DNA of 64,000 nt from Trichodelitschia bisporula (GCA_010356995.1 ML996710.1:154455-218454); one strand, 5' to 3'; shown: positions 31,382 to 43,619, numbered from the stretch's first letter. Notes: generated from the sequence alone by a model not told the origin. Numbers and translations are program-made.

Positions 31382-33903
31382 ATGAACCCCTATCAGTTAT
31401 GCTCACTTAGTCAAAGCATTTCCTTCGACCAGCTTCCCTCCGAGGTGGAGGACGCCTTACCATACCACACTGTGGACGCTCTCTTGGAATCGTCAACCAA
31501 ATGCGCTCTCTGCAAGCTCATCTATTGGGCCGCCGGCTGCTCACTCGCCGACCCCGACGGCAATATAAGCGAAGGTAAGGCCAAGCTGCCATCCGGACGG
31601 ATAATCCACTGCACGTCGGTCCGGAGCCAGTACCATTTCTCACCCGCGCAAAATGCGGACTGGGTTTGGTTAGATCGCAAAACATCCAAAAAAATTACCT
31701 GCAGTGTTGACATTCCCCAATCCGACAGAGGCCCCATGTTTCGCAACCCGAAATAGCATGCTGACGGTGGCGCGAGGATATGGCTGTTTGGATTTTGGTC
31801 GAAGGAGACGAATCCGGGAGAGTCAGACACAACCAACACCCATCTCTCCTGGTTGGCCTGGGTGTAAGAATCGGGTCTGGCTCTAGCATCGAAGAGGCAG
31901 TAGGCAAGTCTGAAGAGCAGGTCGTCATTAAAGGCTCCTTCCTGCGGGTGCGGGCTGATGATAGTATGTCCTTTAATGTGGTAAGTCGAAGCTAACCGGT
32001 TAGATGCGCCCTCCAGTTCATACATTCCGGGTCGACTGAGAACAGCGGACCAGAGCTCGGATCTTGCCGTGCGCAGAGTCTGCATGTGGCTGAAAACATG
32101 CCTTAATTCTGAGGAGCATCACATTTGCCGTAAACCCAACCTTTACCCGGATTCACTGCCTTCTCGCTTGCTTGAAATCGGTTTCGAGGATGGCTATGTC
32201 CGAGTTGTGGGCTTCCCCCAAACCAAGTGTCATGAGCCATACGCGGACTACGTTGCACTCAGTCATTGCTGGGGTCCTCCTACTAACCGCCGGCTGACTC
32301 TAGAGCGAAATACCATTGAGCGACTGATGCGGGGAATCAGAATCGATGAGCTTCCGGCGAATTTTCGGGATGCAGTAAGCGTTACACGTGCTATGGGTGG
32401 CATCAGGTACATCCGGATAGACTCGCTCTGCATCCTCCATGACGATACGAACGATTGGATGAAAGAAGCCACGAAGATGGGTAACATCTACGCTGACGCT
32501 GTTCTGACCATCTCGGCCTTGGGCTCAACGGACTATTCGGCGGGCTGCTTTTCCACCTTTGAGAAGAGGCTGGATAGGCCGTACGTCTCGGCAGACACGC
32601 GGTCAATAGGAAGGCCGTGCTTCCCTAACGCAGCCCCTCTCGTGGAAGAACCCACTTCCGATAAGCCGAAACAGTTGCACAAAGCTGGAGGCCAAGATTT
32701 TGCGATCATCAAGGCCCATCCAGGCCGGATATACATCACCCGCGAGTGGATGCCCTCGTCATCCGACTCAGAAAGTTCAACGCCCGGAACTTACCGCGTA
32801 GGCGAATTCGGAGCCGGGTGGGACCCCATTTCCGACGAGCCACTCTCCACGCGCGGCTGGACGCTGCAGGAGCGGGTGATATCTCGTCGGATTATCCATT
32901 TTGGCACCGATGAGCTGTTTTGGGAGTGCCAACACCTCAAGGTTGCGGAGGACGGAGCGGTGCTCCCGAACCGGTTACCCAGTTTTCGGGATCTGTCCAA
33001 TTGGAGGGGCTCGAGCAGGTGGCCTTTACGGAACCCATGGCTCAACCTCATTGTGAATTACTCACAGCGCTTACTGACTCGCGAAACAGACACGTTTCCC
33101 GCGATCTTGGGCCTCATCGCCTCCCTTGAGCCCGCGAGGATGAACGAGTGCGCCTCCGACATTTGGGCCAAAGACTTTGTCCAGGGCTTGCTGTGGTACA
33201 TAGACCCGAAAGAGAAGCTCAGGGGAAATACAGTTGTCCGTTACCCCGTAGAACGGCGCGCGCCGTCCTGGAGCTGGGCGCATTTGGACGCGGCAGTTCA
33301 GTATATTTCCATGGGCGCCGACCTGACCGCACGAACTCTCTGCCTGCCTCGAGTAAGCCGGAAGCATGGGCGGTAGGACGAAGGCGACATTTGGCTTGAG
33401 GTAAGCGTTGCCCGTCTTGAGGATCCGCTAATTATTCGGGGCCGTTGTTCCTTATTGAGCAGCGAATCAAGATGGATTACCCGTATTTGGTTATCACTGT
33501 TGCGCTGCGAGATCCTTCATCTGTTTCAGCGATGGCTGAAAGTTCTTCAGACGCCCCGAAGGCTGATGATGCGCCTGACGCCTCGGAGGCTGAGGATGCG
33601 TCTGACTCCAAGGGGTGGCATGGATTTGCCAGTTTTGATGATGAGGAGATCTACCCAAGCTATGCAGTTGTTGTGAGCGGCAACGATGCTCTCATTCTTG
33701 TGCTTCATAGGCACGAGGGTTGTAACGGTCTACGACGTGTAGGGAAGCTCTACCTCCGGCACACGTTTATCCCGAACTCGGATAAGATTGTACAAGCTCT
33801 GGCACTGAGTGACAATTCTGATACGGCTAAAAAGGCTCGAATTGCCCGAGCGTCCTATCCTCCACCCGTCGACGGCTCACTTCAAGCGGTACGAATATTC
33901 TAA
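31382..33903 (+). CDS. HET-domain protein (heterokaryon incompatibility type)
   Basis: Proposed exons are 31382-31705, 31777-31963, 32004-33400 and 33463-33903, totalling 783 codons. Introns 2 (GTATGT...GCTAAC...TTAG) and 3 (GTAAGC...GCTAATT...GAGCAG) are clear; intron 1 (GTTGAC donor) is less sure. Exon 3 carries the HET signature: YVALSHCWGPPTNRRLTL, IRYIRIDSLCILHDDTNDWM, MGNIYADAVLTISALGS and STRGWTLQERVISRRIIHFG. Exon 4 has an Asp/Ala-rich insert (DAPKADDAPDASEAEDASDS), then YAVVVSGNDALILVLHRHEG, as in the C-terminal part of the family. An in-frame TAG (33374-33376) falls 24 bases before intron 3 and would end the protein at 'RKHGR'; exon 4 may therefore not be translated. Intact relatives trigger cell death on non-self fusion. 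The gene ends 45 bases from the convergent hydrolase gene. Confidence 0.7.
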
Positions 33904-33948
33904 CTCCGGTGAACGTCTGCATTCCGGACCTTACACCTGCAGCATCGA

Positions 33949-36030
33949 CTACGAAACCACCACCCTCACCCTCCCCAGGTTGTGAGCCCGGCCAAAAGGC
34001 GAGCTCACATTTCCACGCGCAGAGAATCCGCGAAGCGCCGGGAAGTACGTCCCCGGCGCGGTGAAGGCGTAGCTCGTTTTTACAGTGGCATGCGTCCCCG
34101 CCCCCGTCGACTCAAACTTGGGCGAGCTCGGGAAGAGCCCGGCGCCATCAAAGTCGAATTCGGTGGCCACGACGCGGCCCGCGCCTGGCGGTACCTCGAC
34201 CGTACCCGCAAACTCGACTGCCTGCCCCACCTTGACGTCCGCCCGCGCCTTGCCGTTGACCGTCAGTGTCACCACCGGTTGGACGCCTCGTCGCTCCTGC
34301 GCCGACCCGACAACGATTTGCCCATCTTCGACGCGGTACGCTGAGCTCGGCGGCGGAGCCACGCCTTTCTCAACCCACTGGATCAAATCACGCAACGCCT
34401 GCTGGATGACTGGCGCGTATGTCACGATGCGCGTGTCCTCCGCAGGCCGCTCCGTGTCGCCAACCGCCGGTGACGTGTGCATGCAACGCTCCACCATCCA
34501 CAGTCGGAACTGGTCATCGATGCGCGCCCCGAGGTGCTTCTTCACCTGGCTCTGGTACCAGTCCGCCTGCCATGGGTACGCCGCCTCGTCCATCATGGCC
34601 TCGATGACGATGACCTTGCCCGAGAACTTGCCCGACTGGAGCGTCCCGGTGCCGGACATGGATGTCTTCCCGTCAAAGGCGGACTTACGCTGCGGGTAGA
34701 TTGGCTTGCCAGCCGCCTGGTACTGGTTCCACACGGGGTACTCGGGACCAGGGTTTATGTGGCGGTGGTACGTCTGCGATGCGAGGTAGTTGGCGTTGTC
34801 GAGGATGAGTCCGTCCTCGGCCTTGATCTTTGACAGCGTGCGGAAATTGGCCGCGCCGAAGCCGACGAGCGCGAGATCGCCAACTGTCGCCACGAGATAC
34901 AGCACAGTGCCCTTCGCCTCGCCTCTCGCAACGGTCAGTGTCGAGCCCATCAACTCGCCGCCCGCCGGGAGCCCGTCAAGCCGGAACGCCGCCGGCACCT
35001 CGTTAAGTCCGCCCGCAAACTTGCCCGGCAGCGACACAGGCAGGCCCATGGCAAGCGCCTCCTTGCTGTACACGATGCGCTTGATGGTTATGTTGCGCTG
35101 CACACGTGCCTTGACCAGCGACGCAGGCGGATCCGCGCCCAGGTAGCCGGGTTTCTTCCAGAAGTCGTCAAAGTACGCGGGATCGGCGCTGATCACGTTG
35201 TCGAGGAGCCCCGAGAAGACGCCCGTGTATCCGCTCGCAATCTTCTTGTGGCGGAACCAGGCTTCGGGCGGGAAGCCGAATTTGGTCACTTCCGCGAGCG
35301 CTTGGCGTTGTTCGATGTCGAGACCTGCGTACATGTCGCCGCTACCACCGGGCTCGAGCGCGTCGACGATACTGTCGAACTTGGATGCCAGTACCCGCAT
35401 GGCGTGCGCCTGCACCGTGAAGACGCTCGGGATGCTGACTGGGGAACCGATGATGAATGGTACTGCACCGTCCCACTCGGTCCCGTTTTCAATGCACGCC
35501 AACGTCTTGTACCCGCCGCCGCTGCCGCCGAAGACGTACCCGTACGGACGGTGCGGGCCGTACATCTTCGCCGCCAGCTCGCGCGAGAAGCGTGCCGCCG
35601 CCGCGCTGCCGCGGAACCCGGTGATGGTCGCGTCGTCGCCCGGATACATGTCTTGGCGACCCTGGTTGGACTCGACGATGTATGCACCGGACTCGAAGGA
35701 GAAGGGCGCGATGTCGGAAATGATGGCGCCGAGGGCCGCGGGCTCGAAGACGAGCTTCTCGTTGCCCGACACGGCTGGTAGCGGCTGGATGAAGCGTTTC
35801 CGGTACTGCTCCGCCGGTGGGAAGTAGAAGGAAAAGCGCAGCTCTGTACCGTTGAAGCCGCCGTGCACGTAGCGGTGCCGCAGCGGCGTATCGCGCCATT
35901 CGTCGACGTCGATGTACGGGTATGTGTAGAGCGGGTCGACTCCGGTCGTGTTTTGGCGGCGGACGACGGTTCCGGCCGCGAGGGCCTCTGCCGTCAAGGC
36001 GGCCACGATTGTGAAAACGGCCAAATGCAT
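33949..36030 (-). CDS. Large secreted alpha/beta hydrolase with C-terminal Ig/PKD-like domain
   Basis: This is a single-exon protein of 693 residues with an N-terminal signal peptide (MHLAVFTIVAALTAEALAAG). The nucleophile elbow is GYVFGGSGGGYKT with Ser170 (GGSGG, 168-172). Downstream are an insertion-rich lid, KVIVIEAMMDEAAYPWQADW (a typical acid-bearing loop) and WMVERCMHTSP, where the His could complete the triad. Residues about 600-693 (VTLTVNGKARADVKVGQAVE, FAGTVEVPPG, TEFDFDGAG, YAFTAPGTYFPALRG) resemble a PKD/Ig-like beta sandwich. An extracellular esterase role is likely. The architecture recalls tannase/feruloyl-esterase-like enzymes and bacterial Tat-exported hydrolases, but the substrate is unknown. 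Codon use and length look intact. Confidence 0.72.
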   Translation of the reverse strand: MHLAVFTIVAALTAEALAAGTVVRRQNTTGVDPLYTYPYIDVDEWRDTPLRHRYVHGGFNGTELRFSFYFPPAEQYRKRFIQPLPAVSGNEKLVFEPAALGAIISDIAPFSFESGAYIVESNQGRQDMYPGDDATITGFRGSAAAARFSRELAAKMYGPHRPYGYVFGGSGGGYKTLACIENGTEWDGAVPFIIGSPVSIPSVFTVQAHAMRVLASKFDSIVDALEPGGSGDMYAGLDIEQRQALAEVTKFGFPPEAWFRHKKIASGYTGVFSGLLDNVISADPAYFDDFWKKPGYLGADPPASLVKARVQRNITIKRIVYSKEALAMGLPVSLPGKFAGGLNEVPAAFRLDGLPAGGELMGSTLTVARGEAKGTVLYLVATVGDLALVGFGAANFRTLSKIKAEDGLILDNANYLASQTYHRHINPGPEYPVWNQYQAAGKPIYPQRKSAFDGKTSMSGTGTLQSGKFSGKVIVIEAMMDEAAYPWQADWYQSQVKKHLGARIDDQFRLWMVERCMHTSPAVGDTERPAEDTRIVTYAPVIQQALRDLIQWVEKGVAPPPSSAYRVEDGQIVVGSAQERRGVQPVVTLTVNGKARADVKVGQAVEFAGTVEVPPGAGRVVATEFDFDGAGLFPSSPKFESTGAGTHATVKTSYAFTAPGTYFPALRGFSARGNVSSPFGRAHNLGRVRVVVS

Positions 36031-37043
36031 CTCATGGGGGGTTGACGGCTGTTGTTGACGGTGCTGGTTGCTTTATACATCATGTCTATTATCCCAATTT
36101 GAGTCTACTTTCCTGTCCTTTCTTTTCTGTCTCGCATCGTTCGCTGGCTCGTTGGCCATCGACATTGTCGGACTCCCACGGATCGCGAAGCATGTTCGCA
36201 TGGAGGAGAGATGTTCGGACGTGATGTATCCAGATTGAGGGAGTCTGTTTTGGTAGAGCGGTATTAATAGCGGGGCAGCTGATGCAGCTCACTTGAGCAT
36301 CTAATCCCGAAGTAATAACGGCGTCGTTGGAGACGAGTTTAAGGTGCCTACTCAAGGGCGACGTTGCGGGGCGAAACCATGATCGACGCCTTGACGCAAC
36401 GTCAATTTTGCATATCATCTCGGATTGTCGCTCGCGACGCCGGCCTCACGAACCACTTCCGCGGTTGCATTATTATGCAGTGGGCGTTTGACGTTCCGAA
36501 GCGCTCTATAGATTTAGATAATCTGCTCTCCCCCGCTTAGGGCCCGTCTTTCTACCACAGCAACGCGAATTGCCACTTTCCACAGATGGGCACCACATCG
36601 GCCTAGGCCGCCCGAAGAATTCGTGGCCGCCTCACCTGGGCATTTTTGCGGACGGGGCGGCTACGACCTTTTCCGGTGGCCTTTGGATCTTGATTTTTTC
36701 CAGCTGTAAAAGTGAGAATACCGATACAGCAGAGCGCCTAACCCTCGTTCGCGGTCTTGTAAGGTTACGGCGCTTGCTGGAGGGGAAGCATGCTGGCCCA
36801 TACGAGCATCTAAGTTAAGCGGTGGTATAAATCTTCAAGCGCATGCCTTCGAGTGCTGCCATACCTACGGTTCGAGGGCAATACCCTAAGCCAGCTAACA
36901 CGTACCCCCCATCTCATTAACTCGGGAAACCGGAACATGGCGGCGTTCCGTCTCGAGGTAGAGCGCAAGCCAGCCTTGGTTTCTCAACAGTTTTTAATAG
37001 TGAATATCTTTATTATTAGGCATTAGTTTGCCATCAATCAAGC
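36031..37043. other. Upstream region of the hydrolase and spacer to tRNA-Val
   Basis: The first 250 bases are the likely promoter of the minus-strand hydrolase gene. Beyond it no gene or repeat is seen. Base composition drifts toward AT approaching the tRNA. Confidence 0.4.
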
Positions 37044-37133
37044 GGTCGCGTGGTGTAGTTGGTTATCACACTTGTCTAACATCTGCGAAGACGTGGACAC
37101 AAGTGGTCCCCAGTTCGAACCTGGGCGCGATCA
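37044..37133 (+). tRNA. tRNA-Val (anticodon AAC), with intron
   Basis: The acceptor stem GGTCGCG pairs with CGCGATC (seven pairs, one G-U), with discriminator A73. The D arm is TGGTGTAGTTGGTTATCAC, the anticodon stem CTTGT/ACAAG, and the loop CT-AAC-A at 37076-37081. A 16-nt intron follows at 37082-37097. The T arm is CCCAG-TTCGAAC-CTGGG. ACTTTTTG follows as a Pol III stop. The sequence closely follows eukaryotic tRNA-Val. Confidence 0.88.
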
Positions 37134-39322
37134 ACTTTTTGCTTTCGACGACTTCTAGCCAGGTATGCGCGACGGTTCGCGTGGAGCCGGTGAGCAGTAC
37201 AGGAAGAGGAATGGATCGCTGAAGGACGAGCTCGAGACATAGCCAAACAAGTTTGTATATTTACCATGACTACTGTACCATGGCATTAGTTTTGTTGGCA
37301 GTTCGTCACAACAGTTATGGTGCGCATGATTCAAGTGTTTTGCTATGAGTTGGTGACACTTCGTCGTTATACTCTCGGCGAGCCACTATGTCAATGTACA
37401 TGGACACTTGAATGACAGTAGTGCAGATCGCTATGCATTTGGACGTCGTTGGGAATCTAATCTTTTGGTTAGGCTGCCACGATACTAAGCTTGTGTTGAA
37501 GGAGTGCAGGGGCAGAGAACATATGCTGGGTAATAACCATCCAGGACGTAGAGGGAGTGACAATGCAGTAGGATGATCAATTACGTTTTCTTCAATCTTT
37601 GGTAAAGTCTTCAAATTATGCTAGCAGACAGTGGGCCACAGCAATAGCCGATAAAGTGCATGTAATGTTACCTTTCAATGTTCCTGAACTCGATCGGAAA
37701 GTTCGCTGATAAAATAAAATAAATACTACGCTCCTAGGGTTACGGTTCCGTCCATTGTCCGGCATCCGCAAGGACTCAAATGCAATATGCCTGATTGGCC
37801 TGAATACACCTCCCGCATCCAGTCACCCGTATAAATCTCGATTATGAGAATTTTTCATTAAATGTGCCATGCGACAAGGATGCATCCAGTTGACAGTTAG
37901 CTAATTTTAGGCCTCGTCGACCCCGGTGAGACTTTCGCAACATTTCATTTTTACTGACTGTGATCGTTTGAGTGCCTCGTGATTCAAAGGTATCCCTTGA
38001 ACTGAAGGGGTTCCCGCTGGTGCCCGCCCTGATGTCCTGGTTTGCATCATCGTTGGCTTTCGCGTGAGTGACAGACCGGTACGAGTGCAAAATTTTATTA
38101 CAGGACCGTTGTGCAATAGAAAAAAGCCTTCGTACAGGTCTGGCCATTTAAGCGGAAGCTATGGTGAACGCCCTTAGTACATCAGATTCCTCGGAGCCTC
38201 GTTATTAGTTTTGCTACCAGCTAAACAGTAAACCACCTGCATGGACCTTAAGTGACCGCCTTTTATGTAAAATTAAATTTGTGTATGTGTCCCTCTCCAT
38301 CTAGCTCTATTCCTTGGACTGGCATATGCTAATGGGGAGTCAGTTTTCACTGAAATTCTTATCAAAGATTGGGCCGCTGGAGCCTATCCATGTAAGCTAT
38401 AAAATTGAGGTAGGTTTCATGTTCCTCTAATACTATACGGAATTTTCTTCATTCACGTACCAGTTCTCAGCCTCTTGATAGAATGAGTGCTTAACCACTT
38501 TATCCTGTCAAGCGGGAGCTACTTCACATGCACACCCAAAACCTGGAATGTATCCGTCCCGTATCCCATCGAGTCAGCCAGTCACAGGTCCACAATTTTG
38601 AGCCAGTTTGGCGCGGCTCGATAAATTGAAATGAGCTTTGAAAATCTCCATGTACACTTCAGCCCACACAAATTCGGTACCGTCTTCCCACGACGTCATC
38701 ATACCAGCTCATATGCTAGCAATGCAGCTTGCGGAAGGAAATCTAGGTAACTAATTTTTACCTTCATCCACTCGTGGTGAGTGCATACAGGTTTTAAATT
38801 TAAGGTTACGGTATTGGGGCCTCGACTCCAAGGCGCTCAAACTGCAGGGGGTCGGTGTGCGTATGTAATGCTTTCTACGGCAATGTGCATACAACGCGGG
38901 TTCCATCAAGACGAAGATTATGCCAAATCTTTCGGCTCATTAAGACATCTTGGTACAATTTCATCTTATTGCATATTCGTCGGCCTGGTGGTGAATGATG
39001 TTGCATTGACGTCGAACTTCGATGAGTAATAAAGCAAACCTGAGAATTGGGTTATTGGTGGGATGTGCATAACTTGTGCGTATCCCATGTTGTGGGCGTA
39101 TGTGTGAAATAGTTCCCGGGGAGTCTGCATTTCTTCGGGCCCCCCTTGAACGGTAATCAACGTTTTCCAATAACGAGTGCTCATCTCATGCTCCATGGCG
39201 GAAGAAGGGCAGCAGGCACCGTTGCGGGTATCCACGTAGCCAGCGGATCAATTGAAGAGTACAATTTCTTAGCAGAATCCTTTTGTAAGAAGCTCCTGCT
39301 ATCGGATTGGTCCGTCATTTGA

Positions 39323-39529
39323 TCCCTTGTACGGCCCAGGTACACGCACAGGTACTCGTCCCCCACTCTTCCTTTTTATGGACCAATTAAAGAGCTAGAA
39401 TTCAGTTCCGTAAAGATCTCTTTATTTTTGTAGCTGATCCTAGCTCTTTAACTGGTCTATAATAGAGGAAAGGTCGGGGACGAGTACCTGAGCGTGTACC
39501 TGGGCCGGTGCTTGGGCTGTGCAAGGGAT
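39323..39529. mobile_element. Foldback (MITE-like) element, copy 1
   Basis: The element is about 207 bp and nearly palindromic. The left end TCCCTTGTACGGCCCAGGTA and the right end TACCTGGGCCGGTGCTTGGG...CAAGGGA are inverted repeats. Further in, AGGTACTCGTCCCC pairs with GGGGACGAGTACCT, and GACCAATTAAAGAGCTAG with CTAGCTCTTTAACTGGTC. It encodes nothing. The edges abut TA-like bases, as expected of Tc1/mariner-type MITEs, although the duplication is imperfect. Confidence 0.7.
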
Positions 39530-41884
39530 AAGACGACAGCGAGGACTCCCGCATTAAAAAGGAAAACGAACAGTTGCACTGTCTGTCGCTGTAAAAAGTT
39601 AAACCCTGAGAATAATGACGAGTATTTTGCTCTGCGTTTCAATTGGGTTCCATGAAAGTGTCTACCCAAAGTTTAAGTCAATTGACCTTGGGCTGCCTAC
39701 CCCACCCATGCTTCAATGCAGCCGTCAAAATCTTTCCATTTAATGCGAAATGTTCTAACGAGTGCCAGCGCGCTGATATAGTTAACTTCCATTTAGAAAT
39801 GGCTGTTTGATCTGGTTAGGTAAAGTCAGGGTACGATCTTTTGCACACGCGTCGCTGGAGGCTTAAGTCAGCGCCGAAAAACGGCGAGCGCCTTCACTCA
39901 TTAATGAAAGGGAGAGGGGAGTCATCCGGGTGTTTGAAATAATTTGAAATGCCCGCTGATAGAGCTGTGAAACTTTGGCAACGCTTCGTCTGTTCATGCC
40001 AGGATTTCATAAGCTTGCGAACTTGAAGTCCAAGCTACAGTGTCCTCGTTGCGCTTGGGCCACGTCCGGATAACAAAAAGTCGGTGGTCTCTCCTCAACG
40101 AAAGTCGGGGTTCGGGGCTCTTTTATTTATTTTAGACTGACGTACCCTTGAGACGACATTTGCTGGTAATGATAATAGCCCGCACGGCAGTTCAACGACT
40201 GGCTAGGATTTACCCGAACGACTGTATATTTTTCGTTATTTAACTAGAAAGCAAAGTGTTTATGGCGGACGCATGTTTTGGGCTTTTGGTTATGTATGAA
40301 ACAGTTCCCCGTCACGCGTGCAAAAGCGGACATTATGTTGAAAGAGATTTTCCTAATGCAAGTGACTAGGTATTATATTGGGCGCAATAGATGCAGGTGA
40401 CGGTAACGACAGGACATGGAAATGATAAAGAGCTGCTCGCTAATGGCTCCGCACCTCTGAACTCCTGTGCGCGCTATCTAACGGCTGGGAGGCTATTCTC
40501 ATAAGCCACTTACGGACAGATAATCTCCATATTCAATATGCTCCTAGAATGCCTTAAAGAATTCGGAAATAGCAGAATCGTCCCGCGAAGCGAATTGTGT
40601 GGCACCTTCATCTTTTCGGCAGTCCTCCCAGAAAGGTCGACTTTTTATGTGTAGGGTTTCCCTAGCTTTCTCCCCGGCTTTCCTTAAGCCCCATTGAACT
40701 TTGGCCCCCGTTAGAAGTAGAATCCGAGCAATGATCTCCCGTTACATGACCGTATTTCCCACATGTCCAGGGTAATAAATGACGTATTAGGTTATTGGTT
40801 TTATCCTGTTATGGGCATCAACACTTGCATCCTCACCGATGTCATAATAACCAGCGGTCCAAGCCGGGAGCAGGACTGCCTTACAGAACCGCCAAGTCGT
40901 TTAGCCCTCTGTACCGGCGGAAATATCTGCAGTGAACATAAGCATTGGGTAATTTTGTCGAGCCTATTGCCTAGCTTTCTGAATGTCGCTGGTCCTCATG
41001 GGTTGGACTGTAGGATGCGCAAATAGGAACCATGCTGGGTTTTGGAATGCCCTGCTGAGCTCCTCGCGCTATGCTAGCTTTGGTAAGTTTGAACCAAAAA
41101 ACAATTCATGGAAACCGAGAGGACTAGTATGATCAACCAGCATTCGATGGGAAGCATTACCACAATACCGTCATTTTCTAAGATGGATAGTTACAGTCGC
41201 AAGATGCGCCCCTGCGCCCCCACCGCACCTTCCCCACCCGGCGCCGGGATGCTCTTCGGAAGCGCCTTCTGGAACTCGCTCCCCTCCCCCATGTTCCTCT
41301 CTAATAAAAAGATCAAATAGACAGCACAGCCAATAAACTACTGCGACGCACCTTGCCTGGGCTCAGGGCATGAAATGCAACCTAGCATCAAACTAAACCG
41401 CCAGCACCAACCGCGCCCGCGGACTCCGCAGACGCAGCATGAGCCGAGGCGCTGGCAATACCAATGCACGAGGGCAAAGGGTATATTGGATGTTCGAAAA
41501 AGTAGGCCTAATGTGAGGCTCTTCTTTCACCTGGCCTATGTGGTGCCCGAATTATTCTGCTGTCGATGAAATTCAAATGAAGTTACTTTTACGCATACAT
41601 GAAGCTGGTGCACCTGAGCATCACGACTTAAGACCCTGCGCTAGAACTTGATAGTTTTCTTTTGGCGAAGCACTCACACATGGCCTGGGGGGCTGTAGGT
41701 AGATGGCAGGTGTATATTTTGGGAGAGTGTTGTTGAATATATCCCTATATACATCCATAGCCTATTACGCCAAAAATGGCAAGACGTTGCTACCCTCCGG
41801 CTAGTTCTCACAAAAAGTTGGATTGTAACGCACTTATGCACCCAAACTAACTAATATAATATTGCGCCTTTAGCACCAGCTCCA

Positions 41885-42080
41885 TCCCTTGTGCGGCCCC
41901 GGTACTCGTTGCCCACCTAATCTCTATCCTGGACCAACTATAGCGCTAGGACTTGTTACAGAAATAGGGGTAATTTTACAGAACTCAATTTTCGCTCATT
42001 AATTGATCAATAATAGAGGTTACGTGGGCAACGAGTACCTGGCCCGGCACCTGGGTCAGTACCTCGGTCGTCCAAGGGAT
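41885..42080. mobile_element. Foldback (MITE-like) element, copy 2
   Basis: This is the same family as the element at 39323-39529: left end TCCCTTGTGCGGCCCCGGTA, GGTACTCGTTGCCCAC pairing with GTGGGCAACGAGTACC, and right end ...TCCAAGGGA followed by TA. It shares ATAATAGAGG and CGAGTACCTGG with copy 1. The loop region is diverged and the outer stem less perfect. Confidence 0.7.
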
Positions 42081-43619
42081 AATGCAAGCATTTTTGGCGC
42101 TTCTTTCGTCTCAAAATCTCCGCAGAAATCTTGGGAATTGCGACTTGAATTTTATGACTAAACCCCCCTGTCTACACCAAAGTCCATTCGGTTATGAACG
42201 TGGGCGTAGCACTAAGATCTAGCGGAAAGATAAACTTTCCAAGACGCCAACTTTTTTAACGGAATATATTGCTCCGCATAATGTACAAAAGAACCCGACC
42301 TTGTCATGGCCAGTCGGTTTATGTAATATCATTTTAGTTTACTTTCCTAGCAGGGGTGCATCATAACTTGTTAATATTTGGAGTGGGGTTTTTCTAGAGT
42401 CTTGAAAAGCCGTGCACATTCTTCACACGGGAACCCATACGTGGGGTGGTAACGTGCTATGTATCTGAAGCCTCCCGGATTTACCACTGGTACGCTCCTT
42501 TAGGGGCTCAGTGGCCAGGTGTTGGATAATTCAGGGCCACCTAAAATCGCAAGCCTGTTGGAATTAGATCCCACCGGTTGATAGAAATAACATAAGGGCG
42601 TAGGTTTATATCCCTTTCTTGTCCTGCATTTCTCGGCGCGCTGCAGTGGTTTTAACGAAAAGAAATACTGCCTAAACTGGGAACATTCAACTAAACCATT
42701 TCTACATATCAAGACGTATCCCTTGTACTGTAGACGTCTCAGCTGACATTCTCGCCGGTATCATCGTAACTAGTAGACTAACTGGAGAGCAAGGCTTTTT
42801 ACTGACGGGTTTGTCATAAACGTTGTTGTTAAAAATGCTCTTGTATAATAGACTGGCCATGTACGAGGACTCCGGCCAAAACCCAATTTAAGACGGAACC
42901 CAAGATGACAGCGAGGACGCCAGCTGCACAGAGATAAGACCATGCATCCTTTATCGTGATAATTTCTCCTTATGAATGTCCCTCCACTTGTAGGTATATT
43001 CGGTAGGTGCAACAATTTGAAACGGGCTCAAATTGCGCGCCAAATCGAAACAAATCCGAGGATGAACAGAAACTCAATCGATAAATGTCGCATAGTATGG
43101 TTGCAAGCGCTCAATCATTTTGGAATATGGAAAGTTTCCGAATGTAGTGTGCAAGATCTGGCTAAACTCTTTTACAGCGTGAGGGATGGAGCGGAATAAA
43201 AAATACAAGTTCAGGTGTATTTCTTTAGCTGCCCCCTGATGCGCTTTTTAAAGGCACACGCGGAAGGCTAGCCAGCAAGCGAGTTAAACTACATTTTATA
43301 GGTCGTTTAAAATTTCCTTTTCGAGGGAAATAAAACCCTGCGGAGAAAAAAGCTCTTCTTACGAACATAGACCTGAGGTCATGTAGCATATAAAAAAACT
43401 GAGTTGGCCTGGGAGGCCAACGTACGCTGTGTGAAGCACGTGTATATTGGGTGAGTACCGGGCGTTTTAGCAGTGCATCCATCAGTTCCCTGCATGGCTG
43501 CCGAAGCACTCCAAATCCCTATCGCAGATGTTAGCGGCGGATATGATAGCATTATGCACTTTATGTCCGAGCGACCTCGTAACTGGCTAACCCAATCAAA
43601 CAGCGGAGTTCTTCTAGCA

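Noticed and set aside
31981-32003. A 23-base GTAAGT...GCTAAC...TTAG 'mini-intron' in the HET gene
   Set aside because: Removing it does not join the reading frames. The overlapping 40-nt intron starting at GTATGT (31964) does, using the same branch and acceptor.
31522-32085. A 187-codon minus-strand frame opposite the 5' part of the HET gene
   Set aside because: It lies over the exons and introns of the HET model, has no recognised domain, and its ends coincide with no splice or promoter signal.
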